A DNA stretch of 64,000 bases, taken from an uncultured Lachnospiraceae bacterium (lineage in GTDB: Bacteria; Bacillota; Clostridia; Lachnospirales; Lachnospiraceae). The translations under genes were made by a program, and so were the position numbers. The DNA lies in NCBI GenBank assembly GCA_910589075.1, contig CAJUSK010000008.1, forward strand, positions 1 to 64,000. The letters run 5' to 3'. Each line of letters begins with the position of its first letter. Within the stretch, counting starts at the first letter, position 1. Shown piece after piece: positions 17,223 to 26,218 of this stretch. The notes beneath the pieces were generated by a model. It did no database searches. It saw only the letters and a program-made list of their open reading frames with translations, and was not told the DNA's origin.

Positions 17223-18293
17223 ATGGGGGAGAATACGAAAAAGAAAAGCAGACCACTTATCATAGGAGATCTGGTGGCTGAGGTGCCTGTTATACAGGGC
17301 GGTATGGGTGTGGGAATCAGCCTGTCCGGCCTGGCAGGCGCCGTGGCTGCCCAAGGCGGCATCGGAATTATTTCCACAGCGCAGATCGGATACCGGGAAC
17401 CTGGGTTTGATGACCATCCCATTGAGACAAATTTGGAAGCGATCAAAAGCGAACTGCGGAAGGCAAGAGAGATTGCCGGAGGCGGTATTGTCGGCGTGAA
17501 TATTATGGTGGCTACGAGAGAATATGACAGATATGTCAGAGCAGCCCTGGAGGGCGGCGCGGATCTGATTATTTCCGGCGCAGGGCTGCCTGTGAATCTG
17601 CCTGCAATCGCCGGGGATGCAAAGACAAAACTGGCGCCTATCGTGTCCAGCCTGAAATCAACTGAGGTGATTTGCCGTTACTGGCTGAAAAAATATAACA
17701 GGCTGCCGGATCTGGTTGTGATTGAAGGCCCCAGGGCAGGCGGGCATCTTGGTTTTCATATGGAAGAATTGATGGAAATTGATGATGCGGCTTATGATGA
17801 AGAAATCAAACGAATCATTGCCCATGTGAAGGAATACGGACACAAGCAGGGAAAAGAAATACCTGTTGTTGTGGCGGGCGGCGTGTATGAACGGAAAGAT
17901 ATGGAACATTATCTGGAAATGGGCGCTGCCGGGGTACAGGTAGCGACCCGTTTTGTAACAACTTATGAATGTGACGCTTCACCTGCATATAAGCAATCCT
18001 ATATTGATGCAAAAGAAGAAGATATTGTGATTGTGAAGAGCCCGGTAGGTATGCCGGGGCGGGCGATCCTGAACCCTTTTATGAAAAAGGCAAAAGAGGG
18101 GCGGATTCCCCATGGGAAATGCCATCTCTGTATCAGTACATGTAAACCGGACCAGACGCCATATTGTATTACAGAGGCGCTGGTAAATGCGGCAAAAGGA
18201 AATGTGGAGGACGCGCTTCTGTTCTGTGGCAGCAATGCGTACCGCGCGAAGAAACTGGAATATGTAAAGGATATTATGGACGAATTCAGATAA
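17223..18293 (+). CDS. FabK/nitronate monooxygenase-like flavoprotein
   Basis: A 356-residue FMN-binding TIM barrel of the NPD/FabK superfamily. It shares IQGGMGVG, EGPRAGGHLG and VVAGGV with the family. Unlike fabK, it ends with a cysteine-rich tail (CHLCISTC, then YCITEAL and FCGSNA) that could bind metal or an Fe-S group. Its position inside the fab operon suggests a lipid-related role, but nitronate oxidation or an unknown NAD(P)H-flavin reaction remain possible. Start at ATG 17223, preceded by GCGGAG; an in-frame upstream extension into fabZ is not favoured. Confidence 0.8.
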   Translation: MGENTKKKSRPLIIGDLVAEVPVIQGGMGVGISLSGLAGAVAAQGGIGIISTAQIGYREPGFDDHPIETNLEAIKSELRKAREIAGGGIVGVNIMVATREYDRYVRAALEGGADLIISGAGLPVNLPAIAGDAKTKLAPIVSSLKSTEVICRYWLKKYNRLPDLVVIEGPRAGGHLGFHMEELMEIDDAAYDEEIKRIIAHVKEYGHKQGKEIPVVVAGGVYERKDMEHYLEMGAAGVQVATRFVTTYECDASPAYKQSYIDAKEEDIVIVKSPVGMPGRAILNPFMKKAKEGRIPHGKCHLCISTCKPDQTPYCITEALVNAAKGNVEDALLFCGSNAYRAKKLEYVKDIMDEFR

Positions 18294-18338
18294 TCGCCGG
18301 AGGACATAACGAAAATATCTGAATGGATGGAGATAGAG

Positions 18339-19301
18339 ATGACGAGTAGAATTATAGGAACAGGAAGCAGTTTGCCAAAGAGCGTGGTGACAAACGATTT
18401 TTTATCCACGATTATGGATACCTCCGATGAATGGATTTCATCCAGAACCGGAATACGGGAGCGGCATCTGGTTCAGGACGAAACAACAGCCAGTCTTTCC
18501 ATTGAAGCGGCGAAAGCGGCACTGGCGGAGGCGGGTGTGGAGCCGGAAGAACTGGATATGATCGTGGTAGGCACATTGACGGGAGATTATGTAACTCCTT
18601 CTACCGCATGCGAAGTCCAGGCGGGGCTGGGAGCAGTCAATGCAGTGGCATTTGATATCAATGCGGCCTGCGCCGGTTTTATATTTGGGCTGCATACAGT
18701 AAACGCATATATCCGCAGTGGCATGTGCCGGCTGGCACTTGTTATTGGTGCGGAGAGCCTTTCCAGAATTATGGATTGGACCGACAGAAGTACCTGTGTT
18801 CTGTTTGGAGACGGCGCCGGCGCAGCGGTCATCCGGGCCCAGGAAACCGGCCTGGTGGCATATGACCAGGGCAGTGACGGAAAAAAGGGGAAATATCTCG
18901 CCTGCCAGAACAGGACCAACAACAATCCTTTGATTCAGACAGATAAGATTCTGGCTTACACACAGATGGATGGCCAGGAGGTATACAAATTTGCGGTATC
19001 TTATGTGCCTGCTTCAATTCAGAAAGTACTGGACGAGGCCGGACTGTCACCGGAAGATGTGAAATATTATTTGTTGCACCAGGCCAATTTACGGATTATT
19101 CAATCTGTGGCAAAACGTCTGAAACTGAGTTTGGATAAATTTCCCATCAGTTTGGATCACTGCGGCAATGTATCCGCAGCCAGCGTACCGATTTTGTTGG
19201 ATGAAGTGAATCGCAAAGGCATGTTGCAAAAGGGAGATAAGATTATTATGTCCGGCTTTGGCGGCGGACTTACCTGGGGGACCTGCCTGCTGGAATGGTA
19301 G
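18339..19301 (+). CDS. fabH: 3-oxoacyl-[ACP] synthase III
   Basis: A 320-residue enzyme starting fatty acid chains from acyl-CoA and malonyl-ACP. The nucleophile Cys111 is in NAACAGF, with catalytic His in LLHQANLRII and Asn in the GNVSAAS region. ATG at 18339 has GGAG six bases upstream; ATG 18327 lacks a ribosome site. In many Firmicutes fabH leads the operon, whereas here it is last. No accBCAD genes follow. Confidence 0.95.
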   Translation: MTSRIIGTGSSLPKSVVTNDFLSTIMDTSDEWISSRTGIRERHLVQDETTASLSIEAAKAALAEAGVEPEELDMIVVGTLTGDYVTPSTACEVQAGLGAVNAVAFDINAACAGFIFGLHTVNAYIRSGMCRLALVIGAESLSRIMDWTDRSTCVLFGDGAGAAVIRAQETGLVAYDQGSDGKKGKYLACQNRTNNNPLIQTDKILAYTQMDGQEVYKFAVSYVPASIQKVLDEAGLSPEDVKYYLLHQANLRIIQSVAKRLKLSLDKFPISLDHCGNVSAASVPILLDEVNRKGMLQKGDKIIMSGFGGGLTWGTCLLEW

Positions 19302-19333
19302 GAGTGGCAGGACCAGCTATGGATAGAACAGTA

Positions 19334-19369
19334 AGACGGCTTTGGAACGAAGGTTCCGAGGCCGTTTTT
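19334..19369 (+). terminator. terminator of the fab operon
   Basis: The stem ACGGCTTTGGAAC / GTTCCGAGGCCGT has a GAAG loop and is followed by TTTTT. It lies directly after fabH. Confidence 0.88.
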
Positions 19370-19385
19370 GACGAAGGGGAGTATT

Positions 19386-22289
19386 ATGTACAAAGAGAAA
19401 AAGCACCACTGGAGGATCAGGATTGCCGGCTGCATATTGCTTTTAGGAGGCGCTGCCATATGTGTCGGGGAACCGGATCGGGTTTTGGAACCCATGCAGG
19501 GGATTACGATGGATGTGGCGTGCCAGAGGCAGAAGGAACAGGAACAGGATGCATTTGAAGCGGCGTTACAGGAAAATCTGCAGGAGGCGCCTTCTCTGAG
19601 TTACAGCAGTGCAACCATGCATGGCGGCGGAGATTATGCATGTTATAAGGATCTGTTGCTCCTGGGGGAGAGCGTTTACAGAAGAAAGAACGGATGCTTT
19701 GAAAAAACGGCAGAGTCTGTCTGTGATTTGTTCGGACTGTCCGGGGAGAAGGAAAGCATAAGCGGGGGCGTGCGACAATATGGGAATCTGCTGGTACTGA
19801 AAAAGGACAATACATTTTATCTGTATGATATGGATACCGGGAAGACGAAACAATATACCTGTGGAACAATCCGGGAAGATGCCGGGATAACAGAATCGGG
19901 GCAGGACTGGTATATATATGACGGAATGCTGTATTATATCGTATCAACAGCGGGGAAGACACCGATGAGAACCATATGCCGTATGGGACTTATGGATGGG
20001 GCAGAGGAGGAATTTTACAGACCGGAAAACGGCGCATGGGAAATGCTGGATCGCTTTATGATCAGAGGAGACGGTTCACTGATAACGGAATTCTTTTTGA
20101 CAGAGGATCCATGGCGGGCGGAATACCGGCGGATAGACAATCAGGGCGAGGTTGCAGAGCGGACGGAGGCAGAGCGGACTGTATCGGAACTTGACCTGTA
20201 TACCGAGGATTACAGCTTTGAGAACTGGCTGGCATATAATGAACGGGGACTGTTTGGACAGAACAAATTCCACCGGGAGGGGAGCTGTGGTGTGTTTTGT
20301 CAGCAGGACGGCGGTGTCCGAACCGATATTGGTATGCAAAGTGAAGCGGGTGTGATTTTCACCGAACAGGGATATTTTGTATGCAGCGATGGTTCCTTTC
20401 ATGATTTTCAGGGAAACAGGCTGGATGAAGCTTTTACCGGAAGGGACTGCCCGGAGGGACCTTTTGCGCTGAAAACGGTGATTTATGAACAGGGTATGTT
20501 GACCGCTTTCTATGAAAACCGGGAAACCGGCAGAGTGTCGGTGCGTCAGAAAAAACTGCCGGAAACAGATTCGGGGATTGCCGAGGGGGATCTGTGGCAT
20601 TGGATACGGGAGCGGGAGGCTGACCGGGTTTCGCTGACCTTTGGCCAGGAAGCCGGAAATATCACAGGCTACCGGTTTCAGATGGGTGAGACAGAGATCG
20701 CATATTGCAAAAGACCGGATTTTCTGACAGAACCGGATGTATGGGGAAAAGGGATTTTCGTATCGGAGCGCAGGGAAGACGTGGAAATTTTTCTGGCAGG
20801 TATTTTGCTGGATACGCTGGAAAACCGGGGAAACGTGTCGCCTGAGAATGAAATATATTTTTCGGATTGGGCCATGAAACAGTTTGCAGGGGCACCCTGC
20901 ACATGGCTGGAGGATTGGAAGGGGGATCCGTACCGGTATGACTGCAGTGTGGAGCCAAACAGAATGTATGCAGGTATCGGGACAGACTTTGTCTATGTGT
21001 TTCATGAAGATAAGGCAGATGAAAACCAGTCTGACAAAAGGGATGAACAAGATGACTGGCTGACAGAAGTATGGGTGAGAGTGACCGTGGATTCAGGAGG
21101 TATCATACGGGGCGGACAGATGGAACTGCACAGAGGATATGAAAAACAGACATGCAGTTATGGACGTCCTGAGAATGGGCTGGCGGAGTATGATTACAGT
21201 ATACAGGTGATCCGGCAGGGGGAACGTGTGAATCAGACTGTACTGCCCGATTTTGAAAAGTACTGGCGCAAATATATGGACGGTTATGCCATACTGGAAA
21301 AACTTGCAGATGGCCCCCAGGGACTGTTTGTGGGAGGAGATGCCGGGTCCGGCGCGGAAGCCATAGCTGGTATGTTGCAGGAGGCATTGGAAAACCAGGG
21401 GAACTATGCGTCAAACCATGACAGGCTGTTTTCAGACAGGGGTGCTGCCTGCTTGAGGAATCTGAATTGGGAGGAGCTGCAGGAGGGGTGGCAGTGCAGC
21501 CCTGCTTATGACTGCTATTACATGGATTTGACAGAAGAGACAGGGTATGTCAGGTTTTGTTTTTCCTTTTATCCGGATTTTGATCAAATGGGGGTCCGGG
21601 AGGCAGAAGCGGTTGCCTTGTTCTGCCTGGTGAATGATAAGGGAAAACTGTGTGATGTGAGCATGCAGACAGTCTCCATGACAGAAGAAGAATCTCTTGG
21701 GATACAGGGGAAACAAGAGGGGAGCAGACGGCTGGTGGCAGATGGGGAGGCGCTGAAAGGCGCAGGGGCACTCCGGTTTCAGGTATTGCCCGGGGCATAT
21801 GAATCTGTGCATCTGGCGGAGTATGTGCCAGCGCGGTATACCGGTATAAACACTGTAGAAAAACAGAACCTGCCGGTATGGGGCTATGGGGATGCAGCAG
21901 AGGCGGCAGGCTGCCTGGGCGGGCGCCTGCTCACCGCACTGAATGCGCGGGAGGTGCAGTCTGATGAACTCAGGGAATTATTTGCCGACAGCGCAGCAGC
22001 CGGGGAACAGCTGGCTTCCCTGGAAGATTGTCTGGAATATGCGGGCAGGAGATGGAAGGGAGATACAGCGTATAACTGCTGGGAAATCAGGGAAAATCCC
22101 AGGTCTGGCCGGCTGCATTTTCGGTATGTTTTTTACCGGACGGAGCCATTTCAGGGAAAACTGCGAAATATCTGGCTGGATGTGTTTCTGTCACCGGAGG
22201 GAATCGAGGAAATACGGCCTTATGTGGTGATCAACCGGGCGGATATGACAGACGGGGAGAAAACGGGCGGGCTTTGCGGAATGACATAA
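19386..22289 (+). CDS. large secreted protein of unknown function
   Basis: A 967-residue protein that I do not recognise. It begins with a charged region and one hydrophobic segment (about residues 12-28), a signal peptide or N-terminal anchor. The rest is soluble and rich in Tyr, Trp, Gly and acidic residues. The stretch around residues 110-260 (YLYDMDTG, YIYDGMLYYIV, ICRMGLMDG) resembles beta-propeller repeats of the DUF5050 kind, and later parts alternate Tyr/Trp-rich strands. GGGGAG precedes the ATG. It stands alone between two terminator or promoter regions, so neighbours give no clue. Confidence 0.65.
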   Translation: MYKEKKHHWRIRIAGCILLLGGAAICVGEPDRVLEPMQGITMDVACQRQKEQEQDAFEAALQENLQEAPSLSYSSATMHGGGDYACYKDLLLLGESVYRRKNGCFEKTAESVCDLFGLSGEKESISGGVRQYGNLLVLKKDNTFYLYDMDTGKTKQYTCGTIREDAGITESGQDWYIYDGMLYYIVSTAGKTPMRTICRMGLMDGAEEEFYRPENGAWEMLDRFMIRGDGSLITEFFLTEDPWRAEYRRIDNQGEVAERTEAERTVSELDLYTEDYSFENWLAYNERGLFGQNKFHREGSCGVFCQQDGGVRTDIGMQSEAGVIFTEQGYFVCSDGSFHDFQGNRLDEAFTGRDCPEGPFALKTVIYEQGMLTAFYENRETGRVSVRQKKLPETDSGIAEGDLWHWIREREADRVSLTFGQEAGNITGYRFQMGETEIAYCKRPDFLTEPDVWGKGIFVSERREDVEIFLAGILLDTLENRGNVSPENEIYFSDWAMKQFAGAPCTWLEDWKGDPYRYDCSVEPNRMYAGIGTDFVYVFHEDKADENQSDKRDEQDDWLTEVWVRVTVDSGGIIRGGQMELHRGYEKQTCSYGRPENGLAEYDYSIQVIRQGERVNQTVLPDFEKYWRKYMDGYAILEKLADGPQGLFVGGDAGSGAEAIAGMLQEALENQGNYASNHDRLFSDRGAACLRNLNWEELQEGWQCSPAYDCYYMDLTEETGYVRFCFSFYPDFDQMGVREAEAVALFCLVNDKGKLCDVSMQTVSMTEEESLGIQGKQEGSRRLVADGEALKGAGALRFQVLPGAYESVHLAEYVPARYTGINTVEKQNLPVWGYGDAAEAAGCLGGRLLTALNAREVQSDELRELFADSAAAGEQLASLEDCLEYAGRRWKGDTAYNCWEIRENPRSGRLHFRYVFYRTEPFQGKLRNIWLDVFLSPEGIEEIRPYVVINRADMTDGEKTGGLCGMT

Positions 22290-22422
22290 GTAAATTTATA
22301 GCGCGGTACGTATCCTGAAAAAGACAATAAAAAATGAAAAACAGGCTTGTATTTTGTACAAAACATGTTAATATAATTACTTGATGAATAAATATGCATT
22401 TTTGTGAATGGAGGAGAAAGTT

Positions 22423-23301
22423 ATGAAAAAATTTGCAGCGTTATGTATGGCGCTTTGCATGACAGCGATGCTGACTGCATGCGGCGACAGTGCACAGGGG
22501 GAGGCGCCGGCAGCAGATAACGGAGCCGCGCAGACAGAAGGCACAGAAGCGGGAGCAGAAACAGAAGCCGCTGCGGGAGATGCGATTCCCAACACGGTAA
22601 ATTCCCTGGATGATCTGCCGGGCAAGACCATCGGCGTTCAGCTTGGTACCACAGGGGATATTTTTGCAAGTGATTATGAGGCGGAGGGTTCTACCATCGA
22701 GCGTTATAATAAGGGAGCCGATGCGGTACAGGCTCTGAAGCAGGGTAAGATTGACTGTGTGATTATTGATGCACAGCCTGCACAGGCTTTTGTGGAAAAG
22801 AACGAAGATCTGACCATACTGGAAGAGGACTTTGCAGTAGAGGATTATGCCATCTGTGTGTCCAAAGATAAGCCGGAGCTGACATCTGCAATGAACGAAG
22901 CGCTGGCAGCTCTGAAAGCGGAAGGCGTTCTGGATCAGATTATTGCAAATTATATCGGTGATGACACAAAGGGGACCTGCCCTTATGAATCTCCTGCCGA
23001 TGTGGACTATTCCAACGGCAAGCTGATCATGGCAACCAACGCCGCATTTGAGCCTTATGAATATTATGAAGGTCAGGACATCGTAGGAATTGATGCAGAG
23101 ATTGCAAAGGCAGTCTGCGATAAGATGGGCTATGAACTGCAGATTGATGACATGGAGTTTGACGCCATTATCAATGCGGTACAGTCCGGTAAGGCTGATT
23201 TTGGTGCGGCTGGTATGACTGTGACAGAAGACCGTCTGACAAGCATAGATTTTACAGATTCTTATGCCACATCCACACAGGTTGTGATTGTCAGAAAATA
23301 G
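22423..23301 (+). CDS. polar amino acid ABC transporter substrate-binding lipoprotein
   Basis: A 292-residue type II periplasmic-binding-like lipoprotein. The signal peptide ends in a lipobox LTAC with Cys20 as the lipidated residue. An Ala/Glu-rich linker to about residue 50 is followed by the SBP_bac_3 domain (TIGVQLGTTGD, KGADAVQALKQG, AANAAFEPYEYYEG-like, FGAAGMTVTEDR). It would deliver an amino acid to the permease and ATPase at 23548 and 24227. The terminator at 23417 suggests the binding protein is made in excess of the membrane parts. ATG 22423 has GGAGGAG upstream. Confidence 0.9.
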   Translation: MKKFAALCMALCMTAMLTACGDSAQGEAPAADNGAAQTEGTEAGAETEAAAGDAIPNTVNSLDDLPGKTIGVQLGTTGDIFASDYEAEGSTIERYNKGADAVQALKQGKIDCVIIDAQPAQAFVEKNEDLTILEEDFAVEDYAICVSKDKPELTSAMNEALAALKAEGVLDQIIANYIGDDTKGTCPYESPADVDYSNGKLIMATNAAFEPYEYYEGQDIVGIDAEIAKAVCDKMGYELQIDDMEFDAIINAVQSGKADFGAAGMTVTEDRLTSIDFTDSYATSTQVVIVRK

Positions 23302-23319
23302 TTTATCTATTATAATAAA

Positions 23320-23355
23320 ACAATAGATTGCAGGCTTCGCCAGCAAACCTATTGT
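23320..23355 (-). repeat. 36-bp dispersed hairpin repeat, copy 3
   Basis: ACAATAG...CTATTGT palindrome, same orientation as the copy at 15428. It lies between the amino-acid-binding protein and its permease. Confidence 0.85.
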
Positions 23356-23360
23356 CAGGA

Positions 23361-23492
23361 ACAATAGAAAGTACACTTTGCGGACTTTGTATTGTCATAC
23401 ATAAATGTTACAGCAGGCGGACTGTTACATGGTAACAGCCCGCTTTTGCAATAAAGACGCATATCTGTTTCATGGAAAGTCCGCAAAGTGTG
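23361..23492 (+). repeat. second repeat family, inverted pair around a hairpin
   Basis: A 35-base unit at 23361-23395 also begins ACAATAG and ends TATTGT, with ACACTTTGCGGACT inside. The reverse complement of that core, AGTCCGCAAAGTGT, stands at 23478-23491. The pair brackets the terminator at 23417. The same core with TTCGCAAAGTGTGG recurs in the tandem array at 40353-40472. Confidence 0.7.
23417..23447 (+). terminator. internal terminator/attenuator
   Basis: GCGGACTGTTAC pairs with GTAACAGCCCGC (one mismatch), and TTTT follows. It lies between the binding-protein gene and the permease gene of the same transporter. Confidence 0.7.
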
Positions 23493-23547
23493 TTCACTGT
23501 TGCTGAATGATGTAACCTTTACACTATATGGAGAAGGATGTGGAGAC

Positions 23548-24237
23548 GTGGAGGATTTTAAGTTACGCTTTTATACCAACTTTATCAAAGACGACAGGTA
23601 TATGTATCTGGTAACTGGTCTGGGCAATACGTTGGCAATTACGTTTCTGGCAGTGTTGCTGGGAATTGTATTGGGGTTTCTGGTGGCGATCATACGATCA
23701 ACCTATGATAAAACCGGCAGGGGCAAAATCCCCAATTTTCTTTGTACGATTTATCTTACCATTATCAGGGGTACGCCGATGATGGTACAGCTTATGATTA
23801 TGTGTTATGTGGTATTTGGAAAATATAACATGAGCAAGCTGATTGTGGCGACACTGGCATTCGGTATCAATTCCGGCGCTTATGTGGCAGAGATTGTCCG
23901 TTCCGGTATTATGTCCATTGACTCCGGACAGTTGGAGGCGGGCAGAAGCCTGGGCTTTGGTTATGCGCAGACGATGTGGTACATCATTATGCCCCAGGCC
24001 TTTAAAAATGTATTGCCGGCGCTGGCCAATGAATTTATCGTTCTGCTGAAAGAAACATCGGTTTGCGGTTACATAGGGATGATGGATCTCACCAGAGGCG
24101 GTGATATTATCCGCAGCCGTACTTATGAAGCCTTTATGCCGCTGATTGCGGTGGCGATTATTTACCTGATCATGGTAGTTGTACTTTCGTGGCTGGTAGG
24201 CAAACTGGAAAGGAGGCTGCGTACAAGTGAGCGTTAA
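23548..24237 (+). CDS. amino acid ABC transporter permease
   Basis: A 229-residue His/Glu/Gln-type permease with about five membrane helices. The HisM-family EAA loop is visible as EAGRSLGFGYAQTMWYIIMPQA. GTG 23548 is chosen because GAAGGA lies ten bases upstream and the family's N-terminus begins near here. An upstream GTG at 23488 would add 20 poorly conserved residues. It overlaps the ATPase gene by 11 bases. Confidence 0.88.
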   Translation: MEDFKLRFYTNFIKDDRYMYLVTGLGNTLAITFLAVLLGIVLGFLVAIIRSTYDKTGRGKIPNFLCTIYLTIIRGTPMMVQLMIMCYVVFGKYNMSKLIVATLAFGINSGAYVAEIVRSGIMSIDSGQLEAGRSLGFGYAQTMWYIIMPQAFKNVLPALANEFIVLLKETSVCGYIGMMDLTRGGDIIRSRTYEAFMPLIAVAIIYLIMVVVLSWLVGKLERRLRTSER

Positions 24238-24970
24238 TGGGGAAACTTTATTCGAAATTCATGATCTGTGCAAGGCCTTCGGCAGCAATCTGGTGCTGGA
24301 TCATATCAGTACCGAAATCCGGAGCGGCGAAGTGGTGGTGATTGTAGGGCCGTCCGGTTCAGGTAAATCCACATTCTTACGTTCCCTGAATCTTCTGGAA
24401 ATACCCACATCCGGGACCATTTCTTTTGAGGGCAAACTGATCACCGATAAAAAAACGGATCTGAATCAGTACAGACAAAAAATCGGCATGGTATTTCAGC
24501 ATTTTAATCTGTTTCCACATAAAACCATTTTGGAAAATCTGACGCTGGCTCCCATCAAGCTGTTGAAAAAGCCAAAGGCAGAGGCAGAAAAGGAAGCAAG
24601 GGAACTGCTTGCCAGGGTGGGACTGGAAGAAAAAGAATCGGCTTATCCGGCACAGCTTTCCGGCGGTCAGAAACAGCGGATTGCCATTGTCAGATCCCTG
24701 GCCATGCATCCGGAAGTGATGCTGTTCGATGAGCCCACTTCCGCACTGGATCCGGAAATGGTTGGAGAAGTGCTGAATGTTATGAGCGCCCTTGCCAGGG
24801 ACGGTATGACGATGGTAATCGTTACCCATGAGATGGGTTTTGCCAGAGAGGTGGGCACAAGGGTTATTTTTATTGACGAAGGCGTGATCAAGGAGGAAAA
24901 TAATCCCAGGGACTTTTTTGAACATCCGAGGCATCCCAGATTACAGGAGTTTTTATCAAAAATTATATAA
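24227..24970 (+). CDS. amino acid ABC transporter ATP-binding protein
   Basis: A 247-residue GlnQ/HisP-type ATPase. The Walker A motif GPSGSGKST, the signature LSGGQKQR, Walker B VMLFDEPTSALD and the switch THEMGFA are all intact. The start is GTG with AGGAGG ten bases upstream. It energises the permease at 23548 for uptake of a polar amino acid; the exact substrate is not evident. Confidence 0.93.
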   Translation: MSVNGETLFEIHDLCKAFGSNLVLDHISTEIRSGEVVVIVGPSGSGKSTFLRSLNLLEIPTSGTISFEGKLITDKKTDLNQYRQKIGMVFQHFNLFPHKTILENLTLAPIKLLKKPKAEAEKEARELLARVGLEEKESAYPAQLSGGQKQRIAIVRSLAMHPEVMLFDEPTSALDPEMVGEVLNVMSALARDGMTMVIVTHEMGFAREVGTRVIFIDEGVIKEENNPRDFFEHPRHPRLQEFLSKII

Positions 24971-25028
24971 TATATAAAATGATACTTTATGGGTATGATA
25001 CAAAGGTAATCAAAAAAGGAGGATGCGT

Positions 25029-26150
25029 ATGGTAATCAAAAATGGGCTGGTTTTCCAGCCGGACGGCAGTTTTGCTAAAAAGGATGTGTTCATTGCAGGT
25101 GAGCGGATCGCAGAAAACAGCCAGGATGAGACGGTTGTGGATGCAAAGGGGTGTTATGTGATTCCGGGGCTGATAGACGTTCATTTCCATGGCTGTGTGG
25201 GACATGACTTTTGCGATGGTTCCAAAGAGTCCATTGCAGCCATGGCAAAGTATGAACTGGAGAACGGAATCACCAGTATCTGTCCTGCGACCATGACATT
25301 GGGCGAAGATGTTCTCATGAATATCGTTCAGGCGGCCGCTGCTTATAAAGAGGCAGGCCGTGCGGAAGGCGCTGAGCTGGTGGGCATTAATATGGAAGGA
25401 CCCTTTATTTCCCTGGAGAAAAAAGGCGCTCAGAATCCCAAATATATTGCAAAAGCGGACGCAGAGATGTTCCGCAGGCTGCAGAAGGCATCCGGAGGAC
25501 TGGTTCGGCTGTGTGCGTTGGCGCCGGAAGAAGCAGGGGCTATGGAATTTATTGACGCCTGCAAAGATGAGGTGGTGATTTCCGTTGCCCATACCACAGC
25601 AGATTATGATACGGCCAGAGAAGCCTTTGAACGGGGAGCAAGGCAGGTAACACATCTGTACAATGCCATGCCGCCTTTCTCACACAGAGCGCCGGGTGTG
25701 ATCGGCGCGGCCTGTGACAGTGACTGCAATGTAGAGTTGATCTGTGACGGTATCCATGTGCATCCGTCGGTGATCCGCACCACCTTTAAAATGTTTGGCG
25801 CGGAGCGGATTATTATGATCAGCGACAGTATGGAAGCCACAGGTATGGCGGACGGAGAATATTCTCTGGGCGGACAGGCGGTAAAGGTGCGCGGCAATCT
25901 GGCAACGCTGGTGGAAGGCGGTGCCATCGCAGGGTCTGCCACCAATCTGATGAATTGTCTGCGGTATGCAGTGAAAACGGCACAGATTCCGTTGGAAGAC
26001 GCAGTGGGATGCACGACCAGGAATCCTGCCAGAGCCATTGGCCTGTATGACGAATATGGCAGCATAGAGTGCGGAAAGTATGCGGATCTGGTTATTCTGG
26101 ATCAGGATCTGCAGATCTGTCAGGTGATCAAAAAAGGAAAAACCTGTTAG
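25029..26150 (+). CDS. nagA: N-acetylglucosamine-6-phosphate deacetylase
   Basis: A 373-residue amidohydrolase-fold enzyme converting GlcNAc-6-P to GlcN-6-P and acetate in amino sugar and cell wall recycling. Metal and catalytic residues are visible in DVHFHGCVGHDF, NMEGPF, VAHTTADY, THLYNAMPPF and ISDSMEATG. ATG 25029 is preferred over ATG 25023, since AGGAGG ends right at 25022. No nagB is adjacent; spmA follows after 68 bases. Confidence 0.95.
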   Translation: MVIKNGLVFQPDGSFAKKDVFIAGERIAENSQDETVVDAKGCYVIPGLIDVHFHGCVGHDFCDGSKESIAAMAKYELENGITSICPATMTLGEDVLMNIVQAAAAYKEAGRAEGAELVGINMEGPFISLEKKGAQNPKYIAKADAEMFRRLQKASGGLVRLCALAPEEAGAMEFIDACKDEVVISVAHTTADYDTAREAFERGARQVTHLYNAMPPFSHRAPGVIGAACDSDCNVELICDGIHVHPSVIRTTFKMFGAERIIMISDSMEATGMADGEYSLGGQAVKVRGNLATLVEGGAIAGSATNLMNCLRYAVKTAQIPLEDAVGCTTRNPARAIGLYDEYGSIECGKYADLVILDQDLQICQVIKKGKTC

Positions 26151-26218
26151 AAAAAATGCCTATTGCAAAGGGGCATTGCATATACTTTGAAAAACAGCGT
26201 ATAAGAGAGCAGAATGAT

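Noticed and set aside
26181..26196. TATACTTTGAAAAAC before spmA as a FabT operator
   Set aside because: Only one half-site is present and spmA has no link to lipid synthesis.
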